Part shown: one piece after another, positions 21,568-31,807 of the stretch | How the letters are laid out: each line of letters opens with the position of its first letter | Position numbering within the stretch: the stretch's first letter is position 1 | Source: Rhynchopus sp. YZ270_cl-10 | Taxonomy: Eukaryota; Euglenozoa; Diplonemea; Diplonemida; Diplonemidae | Direction: 5' to 3' | NCBI GenBank assembly: GCA_964035575.1 | Contig: OZ037859.1 | Span: 1,302,001-1,366,000, forward strand | Length of the DNA stretch: 64,000 nt | Position numbers and translations under genes: made by a program | The notes under the pieces: generated by a model | Seen by the model: only the letters and a program-made list of their open reading frames with translations | What the model was told of the DNA's origin: nothing | The model's database searches: none

Positions 21568-22377
21568 ATGACACTCAATGCGCTGCCACCTCATGTATTG
21601 CGTGCTAGACATCCGTTTAAGAATAAAGAACTGACTACATACAACACTTCGTTTCATGGCACTGGGAAGGCACAACGGGCGGAAAGGGTTGACCGGGGGT
21701 GTGTGAAGTTCTCATCTGCTTCGTTGTGTGATGGGGATTGCCTGCAGACTACGTATGAAAGCGATTTTTACGACCCTTGCGATCGATTGTGTGCGGCGCA
21801 GCTTCTTGGTATAGATCATAGTACCCCTAAGAAGGATCGGTCTAAACGTTCTTTTCGTCCTCGCTATCACCCGGCTATAGCATATCGGAAGACGACACCA
21901 CTTAGCTCAAAAACACCGAGTATATCGCAGAGTACTCCGTCGTATCATTCATTGCGTTCGTCACGCCGTTCATCTGGAACGTCGCAGTCGCAACAACAAA
22001 GCTCTCAGAAATATCTTATCGAGGTTGCACCAGAAGAGCCTCCAATGATGTACACACCATCTAGCACAGAGCAGGAGCAGGAAGACGTGGAAGAGGAGGC
22101 AGTGACAGAGCGTGGGAAAGGGAAGAGACAGTACAGAGTCGGGGTGCATGTCAGTCCGATTTCGTATAGGTGTGCAAAGGTGGGTGGGAGGGAGGCCTCA
22201 GAGGGGAAGGCCGATCAAGACACAGCTCACGCAGTTTTTAGCAGTGAAAACGCGCTCTTCAAAAGCTGCCCGCAAGTCTTCAAAGCACCGGAAAAAAACC
22301 CGCGGCACATTGCATACAACCCAGACCCAATAGCGTTGATGAAGGCAGGGAGGAGGGTGATGTTGCCTGCGCGTTGA
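21568..22377 (+). CDS. Orphan protein, possibly axonemal
   Basis: Single exon, 269 residues, no membrane segment or signal. I do not recognise a family. The N-terminal third contains two TTY-type motifs, TTYNTSFHG and LQTTYESDFYDP. They resemble the short Thr-Tyr-x-x-Phe signatures seen in several axonemal microtubule-associated and inner-lumen proteins. The middle (about 105-150) is Ser/Gln-rich and probably disordered. Next comes an acidic EQEQEDVEEE stretch, then a basic C-terminus with PRHIAYNPDPIALMKAG. A flagellar role is a weak inference. AATAAA follows 36 nt after the stop. Composition and length make a real gene likely. Confidence 0.6.
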   Translation: MTLNALPPHVLRARHPFKNKELTTYNTSFHGTGKAQRAERVDRGCVKFSSASLCDGDCLQTTYESDFYDPCDRLCAAQLLGIDHSTPKKDRSKRSFRPRYHPAIAYRKTTPLSSKTPSISQSTPSYHSLRSSRRSSGTSQSQQQSSQKYLIEVAPEEPPMMYTPSSTEQEQEDVEEEAVTERGKGKRQYRVGVHVSPISYRCAKVGGREASEGKADQDTAHAVFSSENALFKSCPQVFKAPEKNPRHIAYNPDPIALMKAGRRVMLPAR

Positions 22378-23033
22378 AAAAGGGGGGGGAAATGGTGCAT
22401 CTGGGAGTTTTGAATAAAAGTTTGCTCCAGGGTTTGGAAAATCCGCAGGTTTTTAAGATGTTCTTTTTCGTACGATCGTTATTTTAGAGGAAGAGGGGAA
22501 GAGGAATGAGGAGTGGTTCTATCGAATTCTGGGTGTTTTTTTTGCACTCTTTTTGGGTCATACTTTGTTGATCATATGGCAGGTTACCCAAAAAAAAAAG
22601 CTCGCAGTGTAAATTTTTTGATTTGTTTGCACTTTCAGCTCCCCTTCTTTTTACACTGAAGGAACGTTCTCAACTCCCACAACCCTGTGTGTGTTGCTGG
22701 AAGCGATCAATGAATCACAAATTTATGCATTTTCCCCCGCCCCCATTTTTCAGGTAGGGAAGCAGGTCGGGTTGGGACTGCATAATATATCTTATTGACT
22801 CAGGTTCATCTTACTAACATTTTCCTCTCTTTTCTTTCACAACCATTCGTTTTTTTTGGTGGCGCTTCCGTGCCACCCGCGTCTTGCAAATAACCCAACA
22901 CTTCCTCTCTCTCTCTCTCTCCCCCTGCCTTGGTTCCTTTGAGCTCCTATCACACCCCTCTCCCCTCCCTCCTCCCCCTCTTCCTACCTCCTTCAAGACA
23001 CCCCTCCCTCCCCCCGCCTCCCATCCACACACC
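22378..23033. other. Intergenic: polyadenylation signal, hairpin remnant and pyrimidine-rich leader
   Basis: AATAAA lies at 22413. A weak family-1 remnant (ACTCAGGTTCATCTTAC) sits near 22798. A long C/T-rich tract (22901-23033) leads to the next ATG and is probably its 5' leader. Confidence 0.5.
22413..22418 (+). promoter_or_regulatory. Candidate polyadenylation signal AATAAA
   Basis: Canonical hexamer 36 nt after the stop of the preceding orphan gene. Confidence 0.5.
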
Positions 23034-24446
23034 ATGCAAGTCCAAGAAAGACATCAACGCAGGTCGACGACAGCGAAGTGGGTGTCCGCTTCCGCTGACC
23101 TGCATCTGCGGAAGGACCCCCTCTCGCCACGCCCTTCTGCGACACGGCGGGTGCGTGATGGGACACATGGTGGGTTGACGCATTTGACTGCGTCGCAATC
23201 GCATATTGCGACGAAGACCGCTCGGGCCCCGGGGGTGTGCACAACTGCTCCGATTCCTGTGTTTCCTACACACCTGGTTCGTTCGGAAGATCCTTTTAAG
23301 GGGTCGTCCATCCCCTCGCCACGGAAGGTGAAAGGGGTGAAGGGGAGGGTGTCGACGAAGCAGGGTGCAGCACCACCAAGGTCTCCTGCAAGGCGTGTGC
23401 CGCCGCCTTCTCCGGGAAGGGCGCATCTGACGGCAGCGAGCAATACGGATATGGCAGGTGCGCATCGGAGGACTATGTCGCCTAATGCGCAGTCGGGGAT
23501 CATGGCTGCAATGCACAGAACGGCTGTGACAGTGCCTGCGTTGGGCATGCCTGATGTGCCTCCAGCAGCGTCGACAGTTAACGTTGCACCACCCAGCCCG
23601 CAGCCAGCAGACAGAGCAGACTTCGTCATGGGGTCTGCGCAGCCGCAGGAGCCTGCAGTAGTGCAGATGGATTCCCCCAGGAAGTTGCGCAGATTGCAGG
23701 AGGTCGATGTCATCTATAAGCATAAGCCCCAAGTGGCGAGAGGGAGTTCGCCAGTGAGGCGTCGTGTGAGAGGGGAAAAGCGTGACCGTGACATAACAAT
23801 CCAAGCCCTCACCCCCACCCTCGAGCAGACCGTCAACGATGCGCACAAAAACGGCACCCTCGCATGCCTGCAGCTCTTCGATTTGCGGAGCTTCTCTTAT
23901 GCAAAGGGGTGCCCCTCCTCGGTGATTTCGTGTAAGGTGGCCCTCGCGGGATGGTATGGGTTTTCATCAACACATTTTTCATTTCCCTTTATTTTCTCTT
24001 CATATTTGATCAACCTCAGGATCTCTGAACTGCTTGAACGCCAAGGCCACGTTACTGACGCTGTTGCGAAGGTGGAGAGCAGAGAACGTGACGTTGAGGT
24101 GGCAGTCGACAATGAGAAGAAGAGTCCTGCACGCAGGGAGAAGGAACGCAAGCAACTCGAGGAGGAGAAACGGGCACAGGCTGAGCGGGATGAGCAGGAC
24201 GCTGTCGAGGACCTCCCTGCCGAGGCAGATGCGGAGGCACACACACAGAGCCCTGCCCCAACCGACGAGGTCGACGCTGTACCCAACGGCATCGAGGGTG
24301 AATGCGATACTGCGGGCGACGAAGAAGAAGACGCCCAAGACGACGCAGAACCCACACCCACACCCAACGCAGTCCAGGAGGACCCAGAACAGCCTGAGAA
24401 TGAGGCAGCAAACGACGCAGAGGAGGAGGAGCAGGAGTGCTACTAA
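23034..24446 (+). CDS. Disordered/coiled-coil orphan protein, two exons
   Basis: Exons 23034..23953 and 24020..24446 give 448 residues. The intron 23954..24019 (GTATGGG to CAACCTCAG) is 66 nt, divisible by three and free of stops, so reading straight through only adds a Phe/Ser-rich insert foreign to the protein. The start at 23034 was chosen because everything upstream is a pyrimidine-rich leader. Residues 1-250 are basic, Pro/Ser-rich and probably disordered. A helical part (about 255-320) contains LEQTVNDAHKNGTLACLQL and SELLERQGHVTDAVAKV. It runs into a coiled coil (REKERKQLEEEKRAQAERD) and a strongly acidic end. No family is recognised; cytoskeletal scaffolding is possible but unsupported. 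Confidence 0.68.
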   Translation: MQVQERHQRRSTTAKWVSASADLHLRKDPLSPRPSATRRVRDGTHGGLTHLTASQSHIATKTARAPGVCTTAPIPVFPTHLVRSEDPFKGSSIPSPRKVKGVKGRVSTKQGAAPPRSPARRVPPPSPGRAHLTAASNTDMAGAHRRTMSPNAQSGIMAAMHRTAVTVPALGMPDVPPAASTVNVAPPSPQPADRADFVMGSAQPQEPAVVQMDSPRKLRRLQEVDVIYKHKPQVARGSSPVRRRVRGEKRDRDITIQALTPTLEQTVNDAHKNGTLACLQLFDLRSFSYAKGCPSSVISCKVALAGWYGFSSTHFSFPFIFSSYLINLRISELLERQGHVTDAVAKVESRERDVEVAVDNEKKSPARREKERKQLEEEKRAQAERDEQDAVEDLPAEADAEAHTQSPAPTDEVDAVPNGIEGECDTAGDEEEDAQDDAEPTPTPNAVQEDPEQPENEAANDAEEEEQECY

Positions 24447-24712
24447 AAAAATGGTGCAAAGTAGTGATTGTTTTTTGGGGGGGCGGGGCGGGGTGATGTG
24501 AAGGGATCGAGTGCTGCATAAAGCTTCTCATCTGATTGGGAGCTTTTTTTTGTTATGATATTGCGATATTTTGAAGGTTCCCATCAGGAGGGGGGAAGAC
24601 CCACCGAAAGGAGGGTGCAAAAAAAGGGGTATGGGGGTATATGGGGTGGCGATACTATAGCTGCGAATGGTCCTTGGCGTTAGGACCACATATTCTGCCT
24701 TTTTTTTATTTG

Positions 24713-24745
24713 AAGATTTTTGTGTGCACAACGGGCACATTCGTC
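24713..24745 (+). repeat. Family-2 hairpin, variant loop
   Basis: TGTGC/GCACA stem is kept while the loop reads ACAACGG. Confidence 0.55.
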
Positions 24746-24889
24746 CAACAAGCTTCTTTTATTTTTCTTATTTTTATAAGATGAACGGACTCCGGGAGGA
24801 GGTCATCTTTACTAACGTTTCTTTTTTTTTTTCTGTGGACGGAAAGTTCACAGGGGTTGAAGCTACCTAAAAAATCTCCCCTAAAAAAT

Positions 24890-24950
24890 TGTTCGAATAA
24901 TGTAGTTGCACAGGTGGCAACTATACTATTCCAACAAATTTTTCAAAAGA
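24890..24950. repeat. Imperfect hairpin upstream of a family-4 copy
   Basis: AATTGTT, GAATA and TGTAGTTGC pair with GCAACTATA, TATTC and AACAAATT around ACAGGTG. A degenerate relative lies near 45310-45360, again about 100 nt before a family-4 copy. Confidence 0.6.
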
Positions 24951-24960
24951 AAGAAAAAAA

Positions 24961-25017
24961 TAGTGGAGTTCATCTTCGGGTGTCTACACTAAAACAACCA
25001 AGTTTTCAAAAAAAAAA
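24961..25017 (+). repeat. Family-4 repeat
   Basis: TAGTGGAGTTCATCTTCGGG, TGTCTACACTAAAACAACC, AAGTTTTC then an A-run. Confidence 0.75.
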
Positions 25018-25091
25018 TGCAAAATAGGCGCATATGGCTGTGTAACTTAAGTGTCTTAAGTTTTTTGCATATCCCTCTCCATTTTTTAAAT

Positions 25092-25119
25092 AAGATGTGC
25101 ATGATGGGGATTCATCTTG
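25092..25119 (+). repeat. Family-2 hairpin, degenerate
   Basis: AAGATGTGC and TTCATCTTGCAAGTTTTC are kept; the inner 3' arm is eroded. Confidence 0.5.
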
Positions 25120-25212
25120 CAAGTTTTCCTTCTGACACACATGCCTCGGTGAAATTATGTTCACCTCGCATATTAATACAAAGAAAATTTTTCAGGCACT
25201 CCGCTAGGTACT

Positions 25213-25241
25213 AAAGTTCTGTTGATTGTCAACAGAACTTT
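25213..25241. repeat. Perfect 13-bp-stem hairpin
   Basis: AAAGTTCTGTTGA, loop TTG, then the exact complement TCAACAGAACTTT, followed by A-runs. Confidence 0.75.
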
Positions 25242-25396
25242 TTGAAAATGGGGAAAAAAAGAAAAAAAAAAAAAAAGTTCTGCTAAGTGGTTCAGACCCG
25301 TTCTACCTGTCAAAAAAGCTCGGGAGAAGAAGATATGGAGAGGTGAGTGCTCAAACGTCCCAAAAAAGTCAAAATCGGGCGTTGGTAAAAAAAAAA

Positions 25397-25422
25397 GTTG
25401 CGTACCGTGCGCCTGCGGCGCA
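25397..25422 (+). repeat. GTACCG mini hairpin, copy 3
   Basis: GTTGCGTACCG followed by TGCGCC-TGC-GGCGCA, as in the minus-strand copies inside the hAT-like element. Confidence 0.6.
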
Positions 25423-26135
25423 AGCATGTACCCCACCAACGTGGACCATCAACAGAATATTTTCAAAATCGGAAATCCTAGCGGAGAGCCTGAAGAAAAT
25501 GCAAAAAAAAAAAAAAAAAAAAGCAATGTGTTTCCCAGCATTCCAAGCCGTTTTAGGGACATTGTGATTTTTGGTGTTATTTTTTTTGATTGTTTTGTGA
25601 TAACGAAAAAGAGAACCCTCATGTGGACTGGGAAAAAAAAGGGAAAGTAAATTGGCTTTGTGTTATCAGGTGGTGTTCGCTGTCTGCCTCATTGAAAGTC
25701 AATTCAAGTTTAAAAAACAAAACAAAAAACAAAACAAAAAATCTGTGCGTTTATCGATAAGTCTGCCCACCACTCTTTTTCTGCATCTGTTGAGATGTCT
25801 GCACTAAATAAAAACTGCACCCCTTACAAAGGGTCTGTACGTCGGAAAGGTTCGATGCTCTTTCAACTGTTTATTTATTATTAGAAAGGTGGTTGTGCAG
25901 AGTCAGTATCTTTCCATTTTCATTTTTATTTTATTTTTTTGCAACTTTCAAAAAACTTTCATTTATCTTCCTGAAAGACACCTCCACGCAAACCATCTTT
26001 CAAACGTCTTCTTTCAGTTTTCTTTGAAAAAAAAACTGTGTCATTGTTGCTATCTGCAACTTTTGTACCCCCCCCCCCCCCCCATTATTTTCCGGTCGTT
26101 TTTTATTGAGTTGCCCACGCGGAGTGATAATTCTG

Positions 26136-26172
26136 AAGGTGACTAAGCACAGTGAAGCTTAGACTCATCTTT
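26136..26172 (+). repeat. Family-1 hairpin, variant loop
   Basis: Outer AAGGTGA/TCATCTT and inner CTAAGC/GCTTAG are intact; the loop reads ACAGTGAA. Confidence 0.68.
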
Positions 26173-26373
26173 ACAACCCTTTTAGGTGCCCTGGATTTTG
26201 TATTTCACAGCCCCCCCTTTTTTTCTCCGCTCTTTTTTCCCCTTCACTACGGTCAGTTGCTGATTATTCTTCACACTTTTTGTTAAATCCTTTTCTGATT
26301 CTCAATTTTTGACACAAAAAATTTCTGTGATTTTGCTGTTTTTTTTCCCCATTCTATGCATTTGGTCTCCAAA

Positions 26374-26494
26374 CACGATAAGTGAAGTAAATGACTTTGA
26401 CTTTGTGGTTATATTTGTGGTTTCACTGTTGGCTTACAACGATGACACCACAAAATGAAACCACAAATCTCAATCCATTTATTTCATTGTCGTG
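26374..26494. repeat. MITE-like inverted repeat, second copy
   Basis: Arms starting CACGATAAGTGAAGTAAATG and ending ATTTCATTGTCGTG pair with a gap. The core GTGAAGTAAATGACTT is shared with 7134-7232. Confidence 0.58.
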
Positions 26495-26607
26495 CATTAC
26501 AGATCGCGTATTATTCGCAAAAGAAAAAAAAAAATGGTTTCAAATAATGTGGACACCGCACCCAACAGCATGCGTTTATGTTAAAAAAACGCACACCCCA
26601 TATATTA

Positions 26608-26660
26608 ATGGAGCACACTCTAGGGTGGCTACACTAATACAACCAAGTTTTCAAAAAAAC
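26608..26660 (+). repeat. Family-4 repeat
   Basis: ATGGAGCACACTCTAGGG, TGGCTACACTAATACAACC, AAGTTTTC then an A-run. Confidence 0.68.
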
Positions 26661-26839
26661 GCACACTCCATTTTATGTATTTGGGAATTTCCTAAAATCA
26701 AAGGAGTCGTCTTGACATGACACAGGAGTCTGCGCGGTGTCATCCTGGTTTCGCTTCCCGGATAATGCACACCCTTTTCTGCATCCTTTTTCCAGCACAG
26801 CATTATCGAAATGCAGCGTTATTTTTGTGATATCTTCAT

Positions 26840-26885
26840 CCGCCGATGAACGGTGAGTGCGTTTGCACTTTCAACTTTTCTTTTT
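26840..26885 (+). repeat. Family-6 hairpin, short form
   Basis: CCGATGAACGGTG, then GAGTGC-GTTT-GCACTTTC: the AGTGC/GCACT stem with only a 4-nt loop, followed by CAACTTTTCTTTTTT. Confidence 0.55.
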
Positions 26886-27102
26886 TAGTTCTGATGGATC
26901 TGTTCGAGACGATATGATGCCAAAGGTGGGGTATTCTTCAGTCTCGTTTTGAAAAAAAGCAAAAAAAAAAAAAACTAAAAAGTCTGATATTCCTAGGTTT
27001 TGGTATAATCAGTTTTCCTCCCAAAATACCCCCTTTTTTGATGGTCCTACCGACAGAACAGTCTATTCTTCTTTCTGTATCTATTTTGGGGGGTATTTCT
27101 TC

Positions 27103-27140
27103 AAGGTGACTAAGCATATGCAGAGCTTAGGTTCATCTCA
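27103..27140 (+). repeat. Family-1 hairpin, variant loop
   Basis: Outer AAGGTGA/TCATCT and inner CTAAGC/GCTTAG intact; loop ATATGCAGA. Confidence 0.68.
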
Positions 27141-27980
27141 ATAAGCTTTTTCGTTTTTTTTTTTTTCTTCTGGTGTCCTGAGAAGTTTTGCACTAAAAAA
27201 AACGTGGATTTTTTTTATAGTGATGATGATCACCTCTCATCACACTTTAGTGCACAGACGAGAGAGATTCTGTAATATGGAGTGCCGCAGTTCAGCAAGG
27301 GAAGGATCCCCTTCTCTTCCGCGAGAGCGCTGCAGTTTTGTGCTTGATGTCTTTGCATCTCTGTGGTGTCAGAACCAAACGCCAGATATTGTTTGGTGTT
27401 GTAATGATGAATGTGTGTACGTGATGGTATCATCACAATTTGAAGTAATGTAAGCAAAACAGCGCGACAATGGTGAAGACCAACCCATAAAAAAAATCTG
27501 TATTTCAGGTGTCTCAGTGTATTGCCAAAAACACGGTCTCCCGCCGACATTATTTTTAAAAAACACCACACATACACACTATCTTTGTACTCACCCTTCC
27601 CTGCCCCTTATCCCGTATGTTACTCGAAACAAAACACAGACAGACTTTTCAACGTGAAATAAAAAAAAGTTCAAAGATCTTTTCTCTATATTTTCCCTCC
27701 CCTTCTTCTCACCTCAACCCCCCAAAAAACGAACACAGCCTAGCAACAGAACACATCTCCATTTTCCTCGCCCCTTTTTTTTACCCCTCTTTTTTTTGAG
27801 AAACACAATGTTTGAGTAGTTCCATCTGCCAGAGGACTCCTTTTTTGCCACCCTTTTTTTTAACCGCTGTTTTTTAAGTATTTCTTTTTTAGCAACAACT
27901 TTTGGTTGCACCACTTTCCTCCCTTTCACTTTCATTTCAATACAAATTTTTTCCCAAAAATTTTTTTTTAAAACCAACCA

Positions 27981-30900
27981 ATGCAGGACTCTATGTCCGT
28001 CGCAAACCCTGAGTATTCTAAAGCGAAGAAAATCAATGGACCGATTATTTATGTAATTATTTTAACCGCTTTGGTTTCCACCGGATCTTCGTTGGCAGGA
28101 GGGTTGATGATGTATATTCAGGGGCTGCAATCTTTGGAGGACAATGTAGAGGACAACTCTAGGAACGAGGTGTTGCAGCTGCGGAAGGAGCTGCTGGCGA
28201 TTATCGATAACAATAAGCATCGGAACTACAATCAGTACAAATTCTTGCAGAGCGACAGTTGGTACAATAAGACCGATATGGTGGACTGGCAGGAGACCAT
28301 GCGGGCGTTTCAATTTGCGACAATCCGATCGATGCCGATGGCGTACACCTCAGGGTGCATCTTGCTTCCTCACGACTCAACCAACGCAACGATAGTCTAC
28401 TCCTCATCATGGGGGGACGTGTACGCGAACGGTAGCAGAGAGTTCGTGAACGGCCGCTTCCTCCCAAGCATGAACAACAACTCCGAACACTGGGGCGCCA
28501 ACCACACCACCGGCCGCTCCACAAAAATGATCATCCCAACCTACTTCCTCAACGAAATCACCGGAGTCCGCGAACGCCTCTTATACTCCTGGGATGCACA
28601 GTTCTATGCAAATTTTATGCACGGTTGGGGTTCCCTAGATGACCCAGAAAATATAAAGGCATCTCCCGAATGGGTCAAAGGAGAGTACGGCAGTGTATTG
28701 CAGCGTGTACGTAAGATAACACCGTGGTTTTCGTCTGATGGAGGAGCGCATGCGTTTAGTGGAGTGGACTCTCTATATAAGCCACCTCCTCCGCCGCATC
28801 CGTTTTCATCTTTTAAGGCGATTTTTGTGATTGCGCAGTATGATTTTGATTATTGGAATGTTATTTTCGCGGATTATGTTAAGACCCGACCGGACACTAT
28901 TGTCATTGCATATGATACAGTCTCATTCATGCTTTATGCCTCCACTACAGGACAAAAGCTTGCCGATGCTACGCTCTGCTCCAACGCTAATGACAACACT
29001 GTAGAATACACTCGAGCAGACTGCGTCGCATATACCAACCATATGAGCCGAGCCATCCAAGACGGTGTCAACGCAGTGACCGACTCTGACGACGACTTCT
29101 TCGTCTCCATGCTCAGCGGCGATGAGTACTTCATACGCAAAATGCATGTTGTAGACACCAAGGTGTTGCTTTGGATCCGACCGACCTCAAGTGTACAGGG
29201 AAAGGTTCAGGAGGCATTAGTAATTCTCATTATCTTTGCCGCTGTTGTGCTTGTATTTGACGGCATGATAGCGCTTCTCGAGCTCTGGTACATTGCATTG
29301 CCTTTGAAGCAGCTTAGCAACGCTATTGCCGCTATTGGAAGGCTTCAGACGGAGGAATCTCGGGAGTTGCTTACCCCATACCTCAATAAGGTAGTGATGG
29401 TGAAGGAAATACGGCGTCTTATGGAGGGAATGGAGGTCACCACAGGGCGTCTGACGGAGTACAAATCGTTCATACCTGAGGCCGTTTTGGAGAAGGCGGC
29501 AGCGCGAAATTCGGTTATCCCACCTACACGCGAGGTCTGCGTTCTTTTTACCGACATTGTAGAGTCTACAACCCTATGGGAAGAATGCCCCGAAGCCATG
29601 GCCACAGCTCTGGACACACATAACAACATCATGCGGCAGTTCCTTAGTGTATACGGAGGTTATGAGGTAAAGACCATTGGCGACGCCTTTATGATAACAT
29701 TTCAAACCGTGCCCGACGCAATTCAATATGCCTGCGCCGTGCAGCAAGCATTACTCGAAGAGACCTGGCCAGCGGAAATCTTGATGAACCCGTATTCCTC
29801 CGAAATCGAGGTGGGCGACGAAATGGTGTTCCGAGGCCTTCGTATACGTATGGGGGCGCATTATGGGTGCATCGATATTGAAGTGAACCCTTTGACAGAA
29901 CGTTCCGACTATCGTGGTCCAACCGTCAATAAATCCGCAAGACTCCAAACAGAGGCCCTCCCTGGGATGGTAGTGGTGTCCAGCGAGGTGTCCGCATGTT
30001 TGAAACAGCTTCCGTCATTTTCAGAGCAGTTTGAAGTCCATAGCTTTGGGATAAGGCATTTGAAAGGGCTGGGAGACACGATGACGTTTCATGTATTAGG
30101 GAAATCAATGTGTTTGCGGCAATATATTTTTGAAAGCGCGGAAATTCATTTTCCGCGCAATGATTCTGCCACAAAAATGATGCCTAGAGGGTCGCAACGG
30201 AAGGTGGGGCGTTCGCCTTCGTTTCCGGAGGGTGGTTCAGAATGTGGGTCAGAGTCCACTTCCAGTTCTAGGAGTTCTCTAGTGGTGACCCCGTCGTTGA
30301 CAATTTTGAGATTCGGCATGAAAAAGCAGGACGGTTCCTTCGCTGTGCTAAAATTCTCTGCAAGCGAACGGATCATGGCATCGTCTCTTGAGGCATCGGA
30401 GATCTTTTGCATTGTGCAAGCCAATCACCAATCGCTGTCAGATATTGCGGGGATGGCGTCAGGGAAGATTGAATCTGTTCACGGAAACTCTGCGCACGTT
30501 TCTTGGAATTTTACTACCCTATGCACTTCACATAGGATGCAGGCCTTCCGCTTCTGCGGTATTTTGTTGAGACGGAGAAATACCGTTTCTATAGGGCTCT
30601 GTTGCAGTGTGATGTACCATGGTGTGAGTGGATCTGTGTCTCGAAAATTCCGCACCGTGGTGGGGCGTGGCGTGCAGTATGCGAGTCTGCTTGCTGATAT
30701 GTCTGAGTTGCTTGACTCGAAACCTCTTGTTGCGACGTCCGGTGGTTCTCCCGCTTCTCTGCAAGGCTGTGTCGTGCCGTTTGATGTGTGGGAAGCTGAT
30801 TTAGGCTGGGGGCCTTACGTGCTCATCGAGGAGCTGAACAAATCAGAATGCTGTGAGCTGCGAGCTACCTGGGGGGATGAGGAAACAGAAGAACGTACCT

Positions 30901-31139
30901 TCCATGCAGCAATCAGAGAATCAATTGCATCAGGCACCAGTACCCCTCTCTTGCGTCTTCGAGAAGACTCTGCTCAAGAGCTAAGCGACAAAGAGCTCTC
31001 CGTCATCGCCCGCCTCCTCAACAAACCTGCCCTCGCAACCAGCAAAGACTGCACCACACTACACCACTTCATCACCGGATCTGGACACTGTGTATCCCCC
31101 TTTGGGGATGAGTTCTCCCCAGGAAAACCTGTTTTCTAA
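27981..31139 (+). CDS. Receptor-type adenylate cyclase (class III)
   Basis: Single exon, 1,052 residues. A first membrane segment (about 20-45) and a second (about 410-440) enclose an extracellular domain of about 365 residues with several NxS/T sites and Cys residues, so a ligand-sensing receptor is likely. A linker resembling HAMP/S-helix (about 445-515) leads to one class III catalytic domain (about 517-700). FTDIVESTT and KTIGDAF carry the two metal Asp residues. The Lys of KTIGD and the Asp of DYRGPTVNKSAR are the adenine-selecting pair. Asn and Arg of TVNKSAR are the transition-state residues. A complete set in one domain predicts an active homodimer making cAMP, as in kinetoplastid receptor cyclases. 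The last 330 residues match nothing I recognise. Confidence 0.9.
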   Translation: MQDSMSVANPEYSKAKKINGPIIYVIILTALVSTGSSLAGGLMMYIQGLQSLEDNVEDNSRNEVLQLRKELLAIIDNNKHRNYNQYKFLQSDSWYNKTDMVDWQETMRAFQFATIRSMPMAYTSGCILLPHDSTNATIVYSSSWGDVYANGSREFVNGRFLPSMNNNSEHWGANHTTGRSTKMIIPTYFLNEITGVRERLLYSWDAQFYANFMHGWGSLDDPENIKASPEWVKGEYGSVLQRVRKITPWFSSDGGAHAFSGVDSLYKPPPPPHPFSSFKAIFVIAQYDFDYWNVIFADYVKTRPDTIVIAYDTVSFMLYASTTGQKLADATLCSNANDNTVEYTRADCVAYTNHMSRAIQDGVNAVTDSDDDFFVSMLSGDEYFIRKMHVVDTKVLLWIRPTSSVQGKVQEALVILIIFAAVVLVFDGMIALLELWYIALPLKQLSNAIAAIGRLQTEESRELLTPYLNKVVMVKEIRRLMEGMEVTTGRLTEYKSFIPEAVLEKAAARNSVIPPTREVCVLFTDIVESTTLWEECPEAMATALDTHNNIMRQFLSVYGGYEVKTIGDAFMITFQTVPDAIQYACAVQQALLEETWPAEILMNPYSSEIEVGDEMVFRGLRIRMGAHYGCIDIEVNPLTERSDYRGPTVNKSARLQTEALPGMVVVSSEVSACLKQLPSFSEQFEVHSFGIRHLKGLGDTMTFHVLGKSMCLRQYIFESAEIHFPRNDSATKMMPRGSQRKVGRSPSFPEGGSECGSESTSSSRSSLVVTPSLTILRFGMKKQDGSFAVLKFSASERIMASSLEASEIFCIVQANHQSLSDIAGMASGKIESVHGNSAHVSWNFTTLCTSHRMQAFRFCGILLRRRNTVSIGLCCSVMYHGVSGSVSRKFRTVVGRGVQYASLLADMSELLDSKPLVATSGGSPASLQGCVVPFDVWEADLGWGPYVLIEELNKSECCELRATWGDEETEERTFHAAIRESIASGTSTPLLRLREDSAQELSDKELSVIARLLNKPALATSKDCTTLHHFITGSGHCVSPFGDEFSPGKPVF

Positions 31140-31569
31140 GAGGTCTTTCTGAGGGGAGAAAAGGAGGAGGGGGAAAGGGAGGGGAAAGATTATTGGTTGT
31201 AATGGATTTGAAAAAGGGAGTCCTAAGAGTTTCTGTTATTTTGTTCGATTTTTTGTTTGTTTTAGAGGTGAAGACTAAGGCGTTCTCAAAAAGGGCTTCT
31301 CTTTTGTTAACAAAGAGAAGTGGAGAGGGTGGTTCAGCGGAAGGGTTCAGTTTTTAATTTTTAAAAAGAAAGCAAATTTATTATCGGAATCGTGATTGTG
31401 CCGCGAATCATAACCATACCTGCCCAGGGTTTTTCTTGGTAGCGGGTTTAGACCTCAAACTGTGTTATCTTTGTTTAACTTGGCTGGTCTCTCCAAGGAA
31501 CAGAAAATATAGCCAAACCAACTTTCACCACCACAGTGTTTTTGTATAACTTTGATAACGAATGTGAAC

Positions 31570-31606
31570 AAGGTGACTAAGCACGAGAGGCTTAGGATCA
31601 TCTTAT
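31570..31606 (+). repeat. Family-1 ACGAGAG hairpin, consensus form
   Basis: Outer AAGGTGA/TCATCTT, inner CTAAGC/GCTTAG, loop ACGAGAG, then ATAATCTTTTC and a T-run. No mismatch apart from one G-U. Confidence 0.8.
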
Positions 31607-31807
31607 AATCTTTTCTTTTTCTTTGTATTCACGCGAAGCGGGTGGATGGAGCTGTAATAAACCATGCGCCCGCCGCGGAATAGATACATTACTTAACGTA
31701 ACGTATGATCTTGGGGAGTTGTTCTGTAGGGAAAATGACATTATCCCGAACGCTGTGACGAGGAAACAAGCTCCCGGCAACAGGAGCGTGAACCTCAATA
31801 ATATTAA

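Larger units (their letters stand above)
24447..27980. other. Gene-free interval rich in small repeats
   Basis: No supported gene. Contents in order: family-2 hairpins (24713, 25092), a long imperfect hairpin (24890), family-4 repeats (24961, 26608), a perfect hairpin (25213), a GTACCG hairpin (25397), a poly-C run near 26070, family-1 hairpins (26136, 27103), a MITE-like inverted repeat (26374) and a family-6 copy (26840). Confidence 0.6.

Noticed and set aside
22884-23033. N-terminal extension with CT-repeat-encoded Leu/Ser/Pro
   Set aside because: Looks like an untranslated C/T-rich leader; the ATG at 23034 is preferred.
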